Positions 17,218 to 25,673 are shown, counted from the first letter of the stretch. The stretch is DNA of 64,000 bases from Gemmatimonas groenlandica (GCF_013004105.1 NZ_CP053085.1:3410001-3474000), one strand, 5' to 3'. Notes: a model not told the origin generated them from the sequence alone. Translations and numbers: made by a program.

Positions 17218-18342
17218 ATGGGACGTATCGCGATCGCCATGCTCGTACGAGATGGCAGCCGCTACCTCGGCTTGGTAGTGGCACTCGCCTTTACCGCGCT
17301 CGTCATCACCCAGCAGCCAGCCACGCTGCTCGGCGTCATGGCACGCACCACCGCGCTCATTCGCGATACAGGCGGCGCGGATCTCTGGGTCATGGATCCC
17401 AAGGTGCGCTACGTGGACGAGCCCAAGCCCATGGTGGACGGCATGCTCTATCGCGTGCGCGGAGTGCCCGGTGTCGCCATGGCTGCTCCGTTCTACAAAG
17501 GGCAGGCGCGGGTGCGGCTCTCCGATGGTTCGTTTCAGAATTGCGAGATCATTGCCGTCGATCCGGCGTCATTCATTGGAGCCCCATCACGCCTTTCGCC
17601 GAGCAGCCTGACGGCGTTGCGCGAAAGCGACGCGATTCTGGTGGACCGGGCCGGCGCGCGCACGCTGCAGAACACCACGGTGGGCGTCACGGTGGAACTG
17701 AACGACACCCGCGCACGCGTGGTGGGGCTATACGATGCGTCGCCGGGCTTTCAGACACTACCACGTTTGTACACCGCGTGGACACGCATTCGCAACTTCG
17801 TGCCGGCCGAGCGCAGGATGCTGTCGTATGTACTGGTGCAACTCGCCCCGGGCTACGACGCGGAACAGGTGGCGCGAGGCATCGAGCAGCGTACCGGTCT
17901 GCAGGCCATTCCCACGCAGCGCTTTGCCACCATGACGCGCGATTGGTTTCTGAAGAACTCCGGCGTCATGGCCACGTTCTTCGGGTCGAGCCTTATTGCC
18001 ATGCTCATTGGCATCTTCATTGCCGCGCAGACGTTCCGCAATTTCACCATCGATCACATCCGATACTTCGGCGCCATCGCGGCCATGGGGGCATCGTTTG
18101 GACAACTCGTGCGCATGGTGTTGCTGCAAGCGGGCATGGCGGGTGCCGTAGCCACCGGTATCGGTGTGGGCGTGGCGTCGCTGATCTCCTATGGCTCCCG
18201 CTCGTCCGAGGTCACGTCGAACATTGCGCCGTGGCAGCTCGGCCTGTCCGTGGCCGTCATGCTGTGTGTGGGCGGCGCCGTTGCGCTGCTCTCGGTGCGA
18301 AAGCTGCGCGGCCTCGAGCCGGCTGCCGTCTTCCGGGGCTGA
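17218..18342 (+). CDS. ABC exporter permease, DevC/MacB (FtsX-like) type
   Basis: This 374-residue permease has the MacB/DevC topology: one N-terminal membrane helix (about 15-35), a large periplasmic domain (about 45-255) and three C-terminal helices (about 260-285, 300-325 and 340-360). The cytoplasmic end LRGLEPAAVFRG is the usual FtsX-family terminus. With the following ATPase, adaptor and outer-membrane protein it should form a tripartite exporter that drives a substrate from periplasm or inner membrane to the exterior. The substrate is unknown. Confidence 0.9.
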   Translation: MGRIAIAMLVRDGSRYLGLVVALAFTALVITQQPATLLGVMARTTALIRDTGGADLWVMDPKVRYVDEPKPMVDGMLYRVRGVPGVAMAAPFYKGQARVRLSDGSFQNCEIIAVDPASFIGAPSRLSPSSLTALRESDAILVDRAGARTLQNTTVGVTVELNDTRARVVGLYDASPGFQTLPRLYTAWTRIRNFVPAERRMLSYVLVQLAPGYDAEQVARGIEQRTGLQAIPTQRFATMTRDWFLKNSGVMATFFGSSLIAMLIGIFIAAQTFRNFTIDHIRYFGAIAAMGASFGQLVRMVLLQAGMAGAVATGIGVGVASLISYGSRSSEVTSNIAPWQLGLSVAVMLCVGGAVALLSVRKLRGLEPAAVFRG

Positions 18343-18345
18343 CCC

Positions 18346-19143
18346 ATGGCCTCGCTTACACCACGCAACAACACCACGCCATCGCCAACGGCAGCGCCAC
18401 TCGCCGTGGAATGCCGCGGCATTACCCGCGGCTTCGACAGCGCCACTGGACGTGTCCCGGTGCTGCAAGGCGTCGATCTCGCACTCCCCGCCGGCGAGAT
18501 CGCCATGCTGCTGGGTCCATCGGGGTGCGGCAAGACGACGCTCATTCAAATCCTGGCGGCCATGCTCGATGCAGACGCCGGAGACTGCACCGTGTTCGGC
18601 ACCACCATTACCGCCATCAGTGCCGTCGCGCGCACACAATTTCGTCAGCGCATGATCGGGTTCTGCTTTCAGCAGTACCAGCTCATTCCCACACTCACCG
18701 CTGCCGAGAACGCCGCGATTCCGCTGCTCATTGCCGGTGTCGCGATGCCTCGCGCGGTTGAGCGGGCGCGGCACGAACTCGATGTGCTGGGGCTCGGCGA
18801 TCGGACCGCCTCTCGCCCCAATCAGCTCTCCGGCGGACAGCAGCAGCGTGTGGCGATTGCACGCGCCGTGGTCCACGAACCGCGACTGGTTGTGTGCGAC
18901 GAGCCCACCAGCGCGCTCGATCACCGCGCCGGTCAGTCGGTCATGACGCTACTGCGGGAGCGGATTGTTCGCCCGGATCGGTGTGTCATCATCGTCACGC
19001 ACGACAATCGAATTCTCTCCTATGCTGACCGGACCTGCCACATGGAAGACGGTCGTATCACGGCGGTAGAACGCACCGGCGCCCTCATACACTCCACGCG
19101 CTCTTCTGCGGACTCCGCGGCGACGGCGCTGAACGCTCACTGA
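18346..19143 (+). CDS. ABC exporter ATP-binding protein, DevA/LolD/MacB type
   Basis: The 265-residue ATPase shows Walker [12 protein letters not shown]-loop CFQQYQLIP, signature [14 protein letters not shown], Walker [13 protein letters not shown] and the switch His in IIVTHD. The sequence is of the LolD/MacB/DevA branch that pairs with FtsX-like permeases. It starts 3 bp after the permease stop. The C-terminal extension of about 25 residues is not conserved. It energises the exporter by mechanotransmission rather than by forming a substrate channel. Confidence 0.95.
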   Translation: MASLTPRNNTTPSPTAAPLAVECRGITRGFDSATGRVPVLQGVDLALPAGEIAMLLGPSGCGKTTLIQILAAMLDADAGDCTVFGTTITAISAVARTQFRQRMIGFCFQQYQLIPTLTAAENAAIPLLIAGVAMPRAVERARHELDVLGLGDRTASRPNQLSGGQQQRVAIARAVVHEPRLVVCDEPTSALDHRAGQSVMTLLRERIVRPDRCVIIVTHDNRILSYADRTCHMEDGRITAVERTGALIHSTRSSADSAATALNAH

Positions 19144-19152
19144 AGACACCCC

Positions 19153-20136
19153 ATGCGTACCAGTATCCTCGCGCGCGCGCGCTCCATAGGCAGTCGTCAC
19201 GTGTTGCATGCACTCGCCATTGGGGGAACGCTCACGGCCCTTCTCGTTTCGTTCTCCTCGTCGCCGGCAGCGCCGTCGGTGGCGGTGCGCTCTTCGCCAC
19301 CACCGGCCATCCCCTTTCGCGACTACGTCTCTGGAGCGGCACTCATTGAGTCCGCCAATCAGGACGTCATGATCGCCGCACCCACGGCCGGGGTGTTGTC
19401 GGCCATGCACGTGCGCGTTGGGGATGCGGTCAAGGCTGGCGATCCGCTCTTCACGCTCGATCAGCGCTCATCACACGCGGAGGTCGCCACCCGTAGCGCG
19501 GCGCTCGCGGTGGCACGTGCCGAGCTGGTCGAGTTGCAGGAGTCGGCAAGCAAGGCGACACTCGACGAGCAACGCGTGAGCACGATCGATGACCCACGCG
19601 CCGTCAGCGACGAAGAGCGCACCAGCCGCCGGAGTGCGCTCCGCATGGCGCAAGCCCAGGTCGCCACCGCGTCCGCCAAGGTGCTCGCGCGTGCGGCCGA
19701 GTTAGAGGCGGCACTGGTTTCTCAAAATGAACGCGTAGTTCGGGCGCCGATGAACGGGACCGTGTTGAACGTCTCGGCACGCCCCGGTGAAGCCGTTGGC
19801 GGAACCGGCAGCAGTGCGCCGGTGCGGCTCGGCCGGGTGGATCGGCTCCACGTGCGGGTGGATATCGATGAGAACGATGCCTGGCGCATTCGTGCCGGAA
19901 CGCGAGCCCGCCTCATCATGCGCGGCAACGACCGCCTGATGGCCGACTTGCAGTACGAGTATACCGAGCGATATGTACGCCCCAAGATGTCACTGACTGG
20001 CGCGTCGACGGAGCGGGTGGACACCCGCGTGCTGCAGTTGGTCTATTCGCTCCCGTCGGACCGTCTCCCGCTGTACGTAGGACAGCAGGTCGATGTGATC
20101 GTGGAGATCGTCAAGCACAACGCGGAGGGCCAATGA
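19153..20136 (+). CDS. Periplasmic adaptor (HlyD/DevB/MacA family)
   Basis: The 327-residue membrane-fusion protein has an N-terminal signal-anchor (HALAIGGTLTALLVSF). A lipoyl half-motif comes first (IAAPTAGVLSAMHVRVGDAVKAGDPLFTL) and a second after an alpha-hairpin of about 100 residues (VRAPMNGTVLNVSARPGEAV), followed by a beta-barrel domain. This is the standard MacA/DevB arrangement linking permease to outer-membrane channel. It overlaps the TolC-like gene by 4 bp. Confidence 0.9.
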   Translation: MRTSILARARSIGSRHVLHALAIGGTLTALLVSFSSSPAAPSVAVRSSPPPAIPFRDYVSGAALIESANQDVMIAAPTAGVLSAMHVRVGDAVKAGDPLFTLDQRSSHAEVATRSAALAVARAELVELQESASKATLDEQRVSTIDDPRAVSDEERTSRRSALRMAQAQVATASAKVLARAAELEAALVSQNERVVRAPMNGTVLNVSARPGEAVGGTGSSAPVRLGRVDRLHVRVDIDENDAWRIRAGTRARLIMRGNDRLMADLQYEYTERYVRPKMSLTGASTERVDTRVLQLVYSLPSDRLPLYVGQQVDVIVEIVKHNAEGQ

Positions 20137-21482
20137 TCGCGCGTCACCACCGCTTTGCCTGGGGTATGTGCGCACTGCTAGTGTGCACCGCGTGTTCCGG
20201 CCGCAGTCGGCCCTCCATGTTGCCCGGCCCGGTCGCAACTGCGCGTGATTCCAGCGCGGCGTGGTGGCGAGGGTTTGGCTTGCCGGCGCTGGATACGCTT
20301 ATCGACGTCGCGTTGCAGAACAGTCCGGATATTCACCTGTCGATCGCGCGACTGGCCGAGGCGCGCGCCACGATGCGCGGTACCAATGCCAATTGGGATC
20401 CGGGCCTGTCCCCAACCGCGTCGTATACCCGATCGGAACAAGTCATCGGCAACTTCGGGGCTATTTCCACCACGGTGGCCAGCGTGTCCACAACGGCCTC
20501 TTGGGAGCTGGATCTGTTCGGTCGTTTGCGACAAGAGCGCGCGGCAGGCGTCGCCGATGGGATCGCAGCCGCGTACGATGCGGTCGACGTCCGTCGCACC
20601 ACCGTCGCGCAGATCGCGCGTGTCTACTTTGATGTCCTTAGCACCTCGCACGAGGCCACGGTGCTGGACGCACAGCGTATGACGCGTCGCACCGCACGTT
20701 CACTTGAGGCCAGCCGCGCGCGCGTGGGATTGAACGCCGGCCGCGATTCCATTCGCGCCGATGGCGACGAACGCGACGTGCTGGTGCAGTTGACCACCGT
20801 ACGAGCCCGTCGCGCCGAGCTGCTCGGCGATCTCGCCGCACTTACGGGCAGCTCGATGGCGTGGGTGGACTCGGTGGTGAGACTGACCGCGCGCATGGAG
20901 GTGCGGGTGCAGGTGCCGGAAGAAGGGATACCCGCCGAGTGGCTGCGCTTGCGGCCAGATGTTCGGGCGGCCGAATCACGAGTGGTCGCGGCCACCGCAC
21001 GCGTCGAGGTGGCCAGCCGGGCCCTGCGCCCCAGTCTCTCGCTCGTCGGCAGCACGGGGCGCAACCGGACGAACGAGAGTAGTTGGGTACCCACTTGGTC
21101 GTTCGGGCCGTCGCTCGCCATCAATCTGCCCACGCGGGCGGGGCGCGCGCAGGTGAGTGTGCGACGATCGCAACTCACTCAGCGCGAGATCGAGTGGCGT
21201 CAGGCCGTGCGCGAGGCGGCGTCCGACGTGGACGTCGCGTTTGCCCGGGTGCGGCAATACCAGGCGCGCGTCGAACGGCAGCGCGAATCCGTCTCGGCGT
21301 ATCGTACGTTGGTTTCGCTGTCACGGTCGCGATTCACCAGCGGACTAGTGGATTACCGAGCCGTCCTCGACGATCAACGCGCCCTGCTTGAGGCAGAGCG
21401 CACCCATGTGGAGTACTGGACCGCGTACGCCAAATCAGTAGTGACGATGTTTCAGGCCACGGGAGCGCCGGCGGCGCGTTGA
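20133..21482 (+). CDS. TolC-like outer-membrane efflux lipoprotein (NodT/OprM type)
   Basis: The 449-residue protein has a lipobox (LLVCTACSG, Cys near 20), indicating an N-terminal lipid anchor as in OprM. Two homologous OEP halves follow with long helices. One has QNSPDIHLSIARLAEARA in the N-terminal half; the other has RLRPDVRAAESRVVAATARVEVA and later VRQYQARVERQRESV. It forms the outer-membrane duct of the exporter encoded upstream. It is the last gene of the operon, and a terminator follows at 21538. Confidence 0.92.
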   Translation: MIARHHRFAWGMCALLVCTACSGRSRPSMLPGPVATARDSSAAWWRGFGLPALDTLIDVALQNSPDIHLSIARLAEARATMRGTNANWDPGLSPTASYTRSEQVIGNFGAISTTVASVSTTASWELDLFGRLRQERAAGVADGIAAAYDAVDVRRTTVAQIARVYFDVLSTSHEATVLDAQRMTRRTARSLEASRARVGLNAGRDSIRADGDERDVLVQLTTVRARRAELLGDLAALTGSSMAWVDSVVRLTARMEVRVQVPEEGIPAEWLRLRPDVRAAESRVVAATARVEVASRALRPSLSLVGSTGRNRTNESSWVPTWSFGPSLAINLPTRAGRAQVSVRRSQLTQREIEWRQAVREAASDVDVAFARVRQYQARVERQRESVSAYRTLVSLSRSRFTSGLVDYRAVLDDQRALLEAERTHVEYWTAYAKSVVTMFQATGAPAAR

Positions 21483-21537
21483 ACGTGCGTGGGCGCACCC
21501 ACGGGAACGCCTTCCCCATCGCGGCGGGCGCGATCAG

Positions 21538-21572
21538 CAACGCGACCGCTGAAAAAGCGCCGCGTTGTTTCT
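21538..21572 (+). terminator. Intrinsic terminator of the exporter operon
   Basis: CAACGCG (21538-21544) pairs with CGCGTTG (21561-21567), with an inner CGCT/AGCG stem and a GAAAA loop, followed by TTTCTTCC. It lies 55 nt after the efflux gene stop. Confidence 0.7.
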
Positions 21573-21635
21573 TCCGTCGCGGTGTAGAGCCCTGCGTCGG
21601 CGACATCGCGGACGGGACGTCGTAACATCGACCGG

Positions 21636-22148
21636 CTATGGTGCGCGCGCATCGCGCCGTGGACAGAGAGTGGCGACGGCACGTCTGAACGTCGGCGGTG
21701 GTGGATTCATGCCGATTGCTTCCATACCGACATACACCTCGACATCGGTACGGCACCCCAGTTCGACCGGAGCGTCCACGACCACCCGTGCATATCCCAG
21801 TCGCGTCACGGTGATGCGATAGATCCCGATCGTCAGTGAGTCGAAGTGGGCGACGCCCAACGAATCCAATCTCGGCGTTGTCGCAATCGTGGAACCGCTC
21901 ACGAGTGAAATCTGCGTCCGAGCCTGTGAAACGGTCTGCAGGGGATGATCCGCTGATCGCACGATGATAGCCAGTCGGCCCTGCTGCCGAGCGGCGAGCG
22001 CGTCATCGACAACGGACCAGCCGCGCCGAATCGTCTGTGCCGACGGGGAATTCAACGGCTCCGGTTCGCGTGCCTGATATGCCGGGGCACATCCCAGCAC
22101 GGCGATGGCGAATAGCGGTACATGTGAGAGCGCCCGGATTATCGGCAT
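21636..22148 (-). CDS. Putative lipoprotein with carboxypeptidase-regulatory-like fold
   Basis: The 170-residue product has a lipoprotein-type signal (LFAIAVLGCAP, Cys near 17). The second half contains LDSLGVAHFDSLTIGIYRITVTRLGYARV, which resembles the CarboxypepD_reg / PEGA-like beta sandwich often fused to surface proteins. It is not fused to a TonB receptor here. Start choice is uncertain between ATG 22148 and GTG 22157; neither has a clear Shine-Dalgarno. It is convergent with the exporter operon. Function is unknown. Confidence 0.55.
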   Translation of the reverse strand: MPIIRALSHVPLFAIAVLGCAPAYQAREPEPLNSPSAQTIRRGWSVVDDALAARQQGRLAIIVRSADHPLQTVSQARTQISLVSGSTIATTPRLDSLGVAHFDSLTIGIYRITVTRLGYARVVVDAPVELGCRTDVEVYVGMEAIGMNPPPPTFRRAVATLCPRRDARAP

Positions 22149-22284
22149 CGTGATCACGGGAGAGCGTTAGCCGTCAAGAGATGAGGGCAAGCTTCGTCAT
22201 TGGTGAAAATCTGAGACTCGACACGTTGCGAAGCCAGACACTACGAACCTGCTCCTCGCCAACTGGAAGAGCCGAACAACCAAC

Positions 22285-22315
22285 CGCTCCGCGGCGAGAC
22301 GCATGCCGCGGAGCG
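22285..22315 (-). terminator. Terminator hairpin downstream of yceI
   Basis: An 11-bp perfect stem (22285-22295 with 22305-22315) and a 9-nt loop lie 10 nt after the yceI stop. Read on the minus strand it is followed by a GT-rich run (GTTGGTTGTT), a weak but acceptable U-tract. Confidence 0.65.
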
Positions 22316-22324
22316 ATTTGTGTT

Positions 22325-22882
22325 TTAGACCGCGGCGACGTCTTCCGCGACACCCGCTGCGACCGCGTCCGGCGCCGCCTGCGCCTGCACGTCGATGTGC
22401 AGCTTCACGTCGTCGCTCACGAGCACACCGCCCGCTTCCAGCGCCACGTTCCACACGAGGCCCCACTCCTTGCGGGAGATCTTGGTCTCGAGCACGGCCG
22501 ACACCTTCTGATTGCCCCACGGATCCTTCGCCGGGCCGCCAATGTCGCCCTTGAGCGTGATCGGCTTGGTGACGCCGCGGATCGTGAGGTTGCCGCTGGA
22601 CACCACATCATCGCCCGAGCGCTCGAACGTCGTGAGCGCGAAGCTCGCCTTGGGGTTGGACTCGACGTCGAAGAAGTCAGCGCTCTTGAGGTGACCGTCG
22701 CGCTGGTCGCTGCCGGTGTTCAGGGAGGCCACGTCGATGTCGACGTTCACCGCCTTCACCACGCCGCCCTCTTCTTCAATCGTGCCGCTGAATTGCTGGA
22801 ACGTGCCGCGTACGGTCGAAATGCCCATATGCTTCACGGAGAACTGGATCTGGCTGTGCGCGGGGTCGAGAATCCACTGCAT
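22325..22882 (-). CDS. YceI-family polyisoprenoid-binding-like protein
   Basis: The 185-residue protein has the YceI pattern: WILDPAHSQIQFSVKHMG at the start, then VDIDVASLNTGSDQRDGHLKS, and FFDVESNPKASF. These build the lipocalin-like barrel that binds isoprenoid or fatty-amide ligands. No signal peptide is present, so unlike E. coli YceI it appears cytoplasmic. An Ala/Val-rich tail ends the protein. It lies downstream of a MarR gene on the same strand but has its own promoter and MarR-like operator in the 107-nt gap. Confidence 0.93.
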   Translation of the reverse strand: MQWILDPAHSQIQFSVKHMGISTVRGTFQQFSGTIEEEGGVVKAVNVDIDVASLNTGSDQRDGHLKSADFFDVESNPKASFALTTFERSGDDVVSSGNLTIRGVTKPITLKGDIGGPAKDPWGNQKVSAVLETKISRKEWGLVWNVALEAGGVLVSDDVKLHIDVQAQAAPDAVAAGVAEDVAAV

Positions 22883-22892
22883 GACTTAGTTC

Positions 22893-22977
22893 CTCAGTAC
22901 TTAGGTGGTAGAGAGCGTATGATACTTACAACAAACTCTCACTACTGAGAAATATATACACGCAGACGCGGCGTCAA
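22893..22977 (-). promoter_or_regulatory. yceI promoter with two near-palindromic operator boxes
   Basis: Read on the minus strand: TTGACG (-35, 22972-22977), a 15-bp spacer and TATATT (-10, 22951-22956). Immediately after it lies the box TCTCAGTAGTGAGA (22937-22950). A second related box, CTAAGTACTGAG, is at 22893-22904, 45 bp away centre to centre. Paired boxes next to a -10 fit repression by the MarR protein encoded upstream; the assignment to that protein is inferred. Confidence 0.6.
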
Positions 22978-22989
22978 CCCCCCTCCCGT

Positions 22990-23523
22990 TCAGCCTGCGT
23001 CGTTGGCCAACTGCGCGCCGCCCGCGGCGAAGAGGCCGAGTGCCCGCATCATGTCGGCCGCCGTCGACTGCTCGTCGACCGTGAGCCCTTCCATCACCTG
23101 CGTCAGGAGCGCGGCATGCTGCGGAAAGATGCGCGCCACGAGCTCGGTGCCGGCGGGCGTGAGCGCGGCATAGCGCGCGCGGCGATCGGCCTCGCAGGTG
23201 CGTCGCTCGACCAAGCCTTTGGCCGTTAGTCGGTCGACGAGGAAGGTGATGCCACCGCTCGACACGAGGATACGGCGCTGCACTTCGCCGAGCAGCATCG
23301 GCCCCCGGTGATATAAGGCTTCGAGGATCCCGAACTCGGCCAGCGTGAGCCCGTGGCGAGCCACGTCGGCCGACGCATGCGCGGCGATCGCGGCGTGAGC
23401 GCGCGACATGACTACCCACAGCCGAAGGGCGGCCGAGGACGCCTCGTCGAGCTGCGGCTCGTGCGCTTCGGGGTTAGGGGGCGTTTCCGACGCCACGGAA
23501 TCAAGACGCATACTGGTTGCCAT
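22990..23523 (-). CDS. MarR-family transcriptional regulator
   Basis: The 177-residue protein has a MarR winged helix: LTLAEFGILEALYHRGPMLLGEVQRRI, recognition helix SSGGITFLVDRLTAKGLVER, and wing CEADRRARYAALTPAGTEL. N- and C-terminal helices for dimerisation flank it. The start at 23523 drops 12 poorly conserved residues of the longer frame. It lies just upstream of yceI on the same strand, and the operator boxes in the gap make YceI its probable target. MarR-YceI pairing is widespread in bacteria. The ligand is unknown. Confidence 0.92.
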   Translation of the reverse strand: MATSMRLDSVASETPPNPEAHEPQLDEASSAALRLWVVMSRAHAAIAAHASADVARHGLTLAEFGILEALYHRGPMLLGEVQRRILVSSGGITFLVDRLTAKGLVERRTCEADRRARYAALTPAGTELVARIFPQHAALLTQVMEGLTVDEQSTAADMMRALGLFAAGGAQLANDAG

Positions 23524-23608
23524 ACCTTCAAGCCTCTCCATCCTGGGCGTGCCGCGCAAGGGTACCTGCTCACCTTCCCTACGTCAGACTGGTCCACGAG
23601 TTTTCGGT

Positions 23609-24607
23609 ATGTCGAGATTTGATCTTCGTACCGCCGCCGTCGGCGACCGGGTACAGCATGAATTCCTCGTGCGCGATCGCGCCGAGAAGATGACCAAGGC
23701 GGGGATGCCGTTTGTAGTGCTCACCCTGGCCAATGGCTCGGGCAGCATCGATACGGCCCCCATCTGGTCGGAGAAGCTGGATTGGTGCCTCGGCGCCGAT
23801 CGCGGCAAGGTCGTGCAGGTGATCGGCGACATCGGCACCTTCGGCGACAAGGGTGCCGGCAAGCGCCAGCTCACGGTCACGGCACCGCTTCGGGTCCTGC
23901 CGTCGGACCAGTTCGACCCCACCGAGTTTCTACCCCGGATCGACGTCGAGACGGAGCGGGTGTGGGACGCCTTCGACGACCTGCGCGCCAAGATCACGTC
24001 GCCAACGGTGAAGGCCGCCGTCGACCTGTTTTTTGCCGACGACGAGTTCCGCGTGCGCTTCGAGCGCACCCCGGGCGCGGTGAACGGCCACCACTCACAG
24101 CTCGGCGGCCTGCTGTTGCACGTGTTCGAGGTGACGAAGATCGCCAAGACGATCGCCACGACCGTGCGGAAGGCCAATGCCGACTTGGCCGTGGCCGGCG
24201 CCATGTTGCATGACATCGGCAAGGTCGAGGCGTACTCCACGTCGCCCGAGGGATTCGCGCATACGCCCACGGGCATGCTGCTGGGGCACGTCACATTGGG
24301 CGCCCTGATGTTCGACCGGAAACTTCGGGACTCGGGCCTGTCGCTGGCGGTCGCCCAGCGCGACGAGCTGCTGCACTTCATCCTCTCGCACCACGGCGCC
24401 CTCGAGTTCGGCAGTCCGGTGCAGCCGATGACGGTGGAAGCCGAGATCGTTCACTGGGCCGACGAGGCGTCGGCGAAGGCCACCGATATGGTGGACGAAC
24501 TGGCCGACCCGGAACTCTTCCCCCCGGGAACGGACGTCGAGGTGTCGGCCAAGCGGTCTTGGCGACTGGGCCGGAAGCTGTGGCGTCGGCCCGCCCCGTG
24601 GGACTAA
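23609..24607 (+). CDS. YhaM-like OB-fold/HD-domain 3'-5' exoribonuclease family protein
   Basis: The 332-residue protein combines an N-terminal OB fold (about 10-100, VGDRVQHEFLVRDRAEKMTK) with a C-terminal HD domain. The HD metal ligands are seen as HVFEVTKIA (first His) and MLHDIGKVE (HD), with a later HHGALEF and a WADEAS Asp. This is the domain order of the Firmicute exoribonuclease YhaM. The start at 23609 excludes 67 upstream residues that overlap the divergent marR gene. Activity on RNA or DNA is inferred from family. Confidence 0.85.
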   Translation: MSRFDLRTAAVGDRVQHEFLVRDRAEKMTKAGMPFVVLTLANGSGSIDTAPIWSEKLDWCLGADRGKVVQVIGDIGTFGDKGAGKRQLTVTAPLRVLPSDQFDPTEFLPRIDVETERVWDAFDDLRAKITSPTVKAAVDLFFADDEFRVRFERTPGAVNGHHSQLGGLLLHVFEVTKIAKTIATTVRKANADLAVAGAMLHDIGKVEAYSTSPEGFAHTPTGMLLGHVTLGALMFDRKLRDSGLSLAVAQRDELLHFILSHHGALEFGSPVQPMTVEAEIVHWADEASAKATDMVDELADPELFPPGTDVEVSAKRSWRLGRKLWRRPAPWD

Positions 24608-24614
24608 CCGCCTT

Positions 24615-24681
24615 CGTCTATCGGATGCGGTCCAACCTACACGTTCCGAATGAAAAACCGTCTTTATTACGATAGACGGTT
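24615..24681. repeat. Alternative hairpins downstream of the YhaM-like gene
   Basis: CGTCTATCG (24615-24623) can pair with CGATAGACG (24670-24678). The same right arm can instead form AACCGTCT/AGACGGTT (24656-24663 with 24674-24681). On the minus strand the second hairpin is followed by TTTTC. The two structures are mutually exclusive. They could be a terminator of the upstream gene or part of the leader of the small gene at 24795. Confidence 0.45.
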
Positions 24682-24747
24682 AATCGCGGAAATGAAGTTT
24701 TGGTGTCGATGGTGCCGGATTCCGCAAGGCTGTTTTACATTTTTCTT

Positions 24748-24773
24748 CGCCGGCCGCTGGAACATGGCCGGCG
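24748..24773 (+). repeat. GC-rich hairpin in the leader of the small CxxC gene
   Basis: CGCCGGCC (24748-24755) pairs perfectly with GGCCGGCG (24766-24773) around a 10-nt loop, ending 10 nt before the Shine-Dalgarno of the next gene. A weaker GCGGAA/TTCCGC pair lies just upstream. The 187-nt region before 24795 therefore holds several hairpins and no gene. Confidence 0.5.
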
Positions 24774-24794
24774 CACTTTGCGCGAGGAGGCGAG

Positions 24795-25004
24795 ATGCGT
24801 AAGCCACGACCGAACACGTACAACCCAGCGCAGGCGCTGCACTTGATTGCGGCCGACCGTACTGGACTTCCTCTCAGCTGTCCGTCTTGCGAGGGTCACA
24901 TCGAGCGTGATCCCGTGTTGCATCCACCGGCCCAGAATTCACATGTCACGTTGACGTGTGCGAGCTGTGGTCGACTTGCCCGCTACATCGCCGGCGTGAA
25001 TTGA
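24795..25004 (+). CDS. Small zinc-ribbon-like protein (two CxxC pairs)
   Basis: The 69-residue protein has CPSC (about 29-32) and CASC (about 55-58), the layout of a one-zinc ribbon. A strong Shine-Dalgarno (GAGGAGGCGAG directly before the ATG) and a good downstream terminator argue that it is expressed. I do not recognise a named family; a nucleic-acid or protein-binding role is plausible for such ribbons. Confidence 0.75.
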   Translation: MRKPRPNTYNPAQALHLIAADRTGLPLSCPSCEGHIERDPVLHPPAQNSHVTLTCASCGRLARYIAGVN

Positions 25005-25025
25005 TCTTCACGCTGTCGCCACGAG

Positions 25026-25067
25026 AACGCCCCGCTCCGGAAGTTTCCGGGCGGGGCGTTTCGTTTT
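25026..25067 (+). terminator. Intrinsic terminator
   Basis: AACGCCCCGC (25026-25035) pairs with GCGGGGCGTT (25051-25060), with an inner CCGGA/TCCGG extension, then TCGTTTTG. It terminates the small CxxC gene and could also serve yggX from the other strand. Confidence 0.85.
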
Positions 25068-25096
25068 GCGTCTCTCGCCGTGCGACGCACGCGACG

Positions 25097-25375
25097 TCAC
25101 CAGTTGATGGTGCCCTGCTTGGTGGTATCGACGTCTTCGGCAGCGCCTTTCTTGAACAGAAAGGCATCCATGTTGCGCGTGAGGAACGTGCGCGCCTGCG
25201 GATCCATCACGTTGAGCCCGTAGTGGTTGATGAGCATGGTCTGCTGCTTCAACCACTGCCCCCAGCAATCCTTGCAGATCTCTCCCAGGATTCTGGCGCC
25301 CACGGCGCCGGGGAACGGCGGTCGTTCGAAGCCCTCGCGGGTCTGACCACATCGCGAGCAGGTTACATCAGCCAT
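25097..25375 (-). CDS. yggX: Fe(2+)-trafficking / oxidative-damage protection protein (YggX family)
   Basis: This 92-residue protein spans the whole YggX family: an N-terminal VTCSRCGQTREGFERPPFPG with the conserved Cys, then GARILGEICKDCWGQWLKQQTMLINHYGLN and a C-terminal FL segment. YggX protects iron-sulfur enzymes and labile iron during oxidative stress. A second CxxC (CKDC) gives a potential four-Cys metal site not found in enteric YggX, where a single N-terminal Cys is kept. The start at 25375 removes 11 residues not present in the family. Confidence 0.92.
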   Translation of the reverse strand: MADVTCSRCGQTREGFERPPFPGAVGARILGEICKDCWGQWLKQQTMLINHYGLNVMDPQARTFLTRNMDAFLFKKGAAEDVDTTKQGTINW

Positions 25376-25484
25376 GCGTTTGACTCCGTCTGTTTTCCAA
25401 TCCGGCACCGCTCCTTAACGAAGCAGGAAAGCTAGCCAGACACACCGACGGCGCCAGCCTGCTTGCATCCTGCGACCGGGGATA

Positions 25485-25673
25485 CAAACGGAAACAGACG
25501 GTTCCTGCCTGACACGGATACGAACTGATACGAACCGATAGCAACAGAAAGGAATCAAAATCTAGGCGTGAGTCCGACGGCGATACCTGTCTGCCACGAG
25601 GAGCGAATCCATCGTGTCCGTTGCTATCAATTCGTATCCGTGTCGGTCAGGAACCGCCTGTTTCCGTCCGTTT
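25485..25673 (+). repeat. Long imperfect inverted repeat, family B copy 1
   Basis: Arms 25485-25548 and 25617-25673 are reverse complements over about 50 positions, except five substitutions and one 10-nt tandem duplication (CGAACTGATA then CGAACCGATA) in the left arm. The gap between yggX and the GxxExxY gene contains nothing else. The arm sequence, with GATACGAACTGATAG and CTGACACGGATACG words, recurs at 42516-42711. It lies just after the stop of the minus-strand GxxExxY gene. Confidence 0.85.

Noticed and set aside
22181-22948. Plus-strand frame opposite yceI
   Set aside because: It spans the yceI promoter and gene and is rich in Arg/His; YceI is unambiguous on the other strand.
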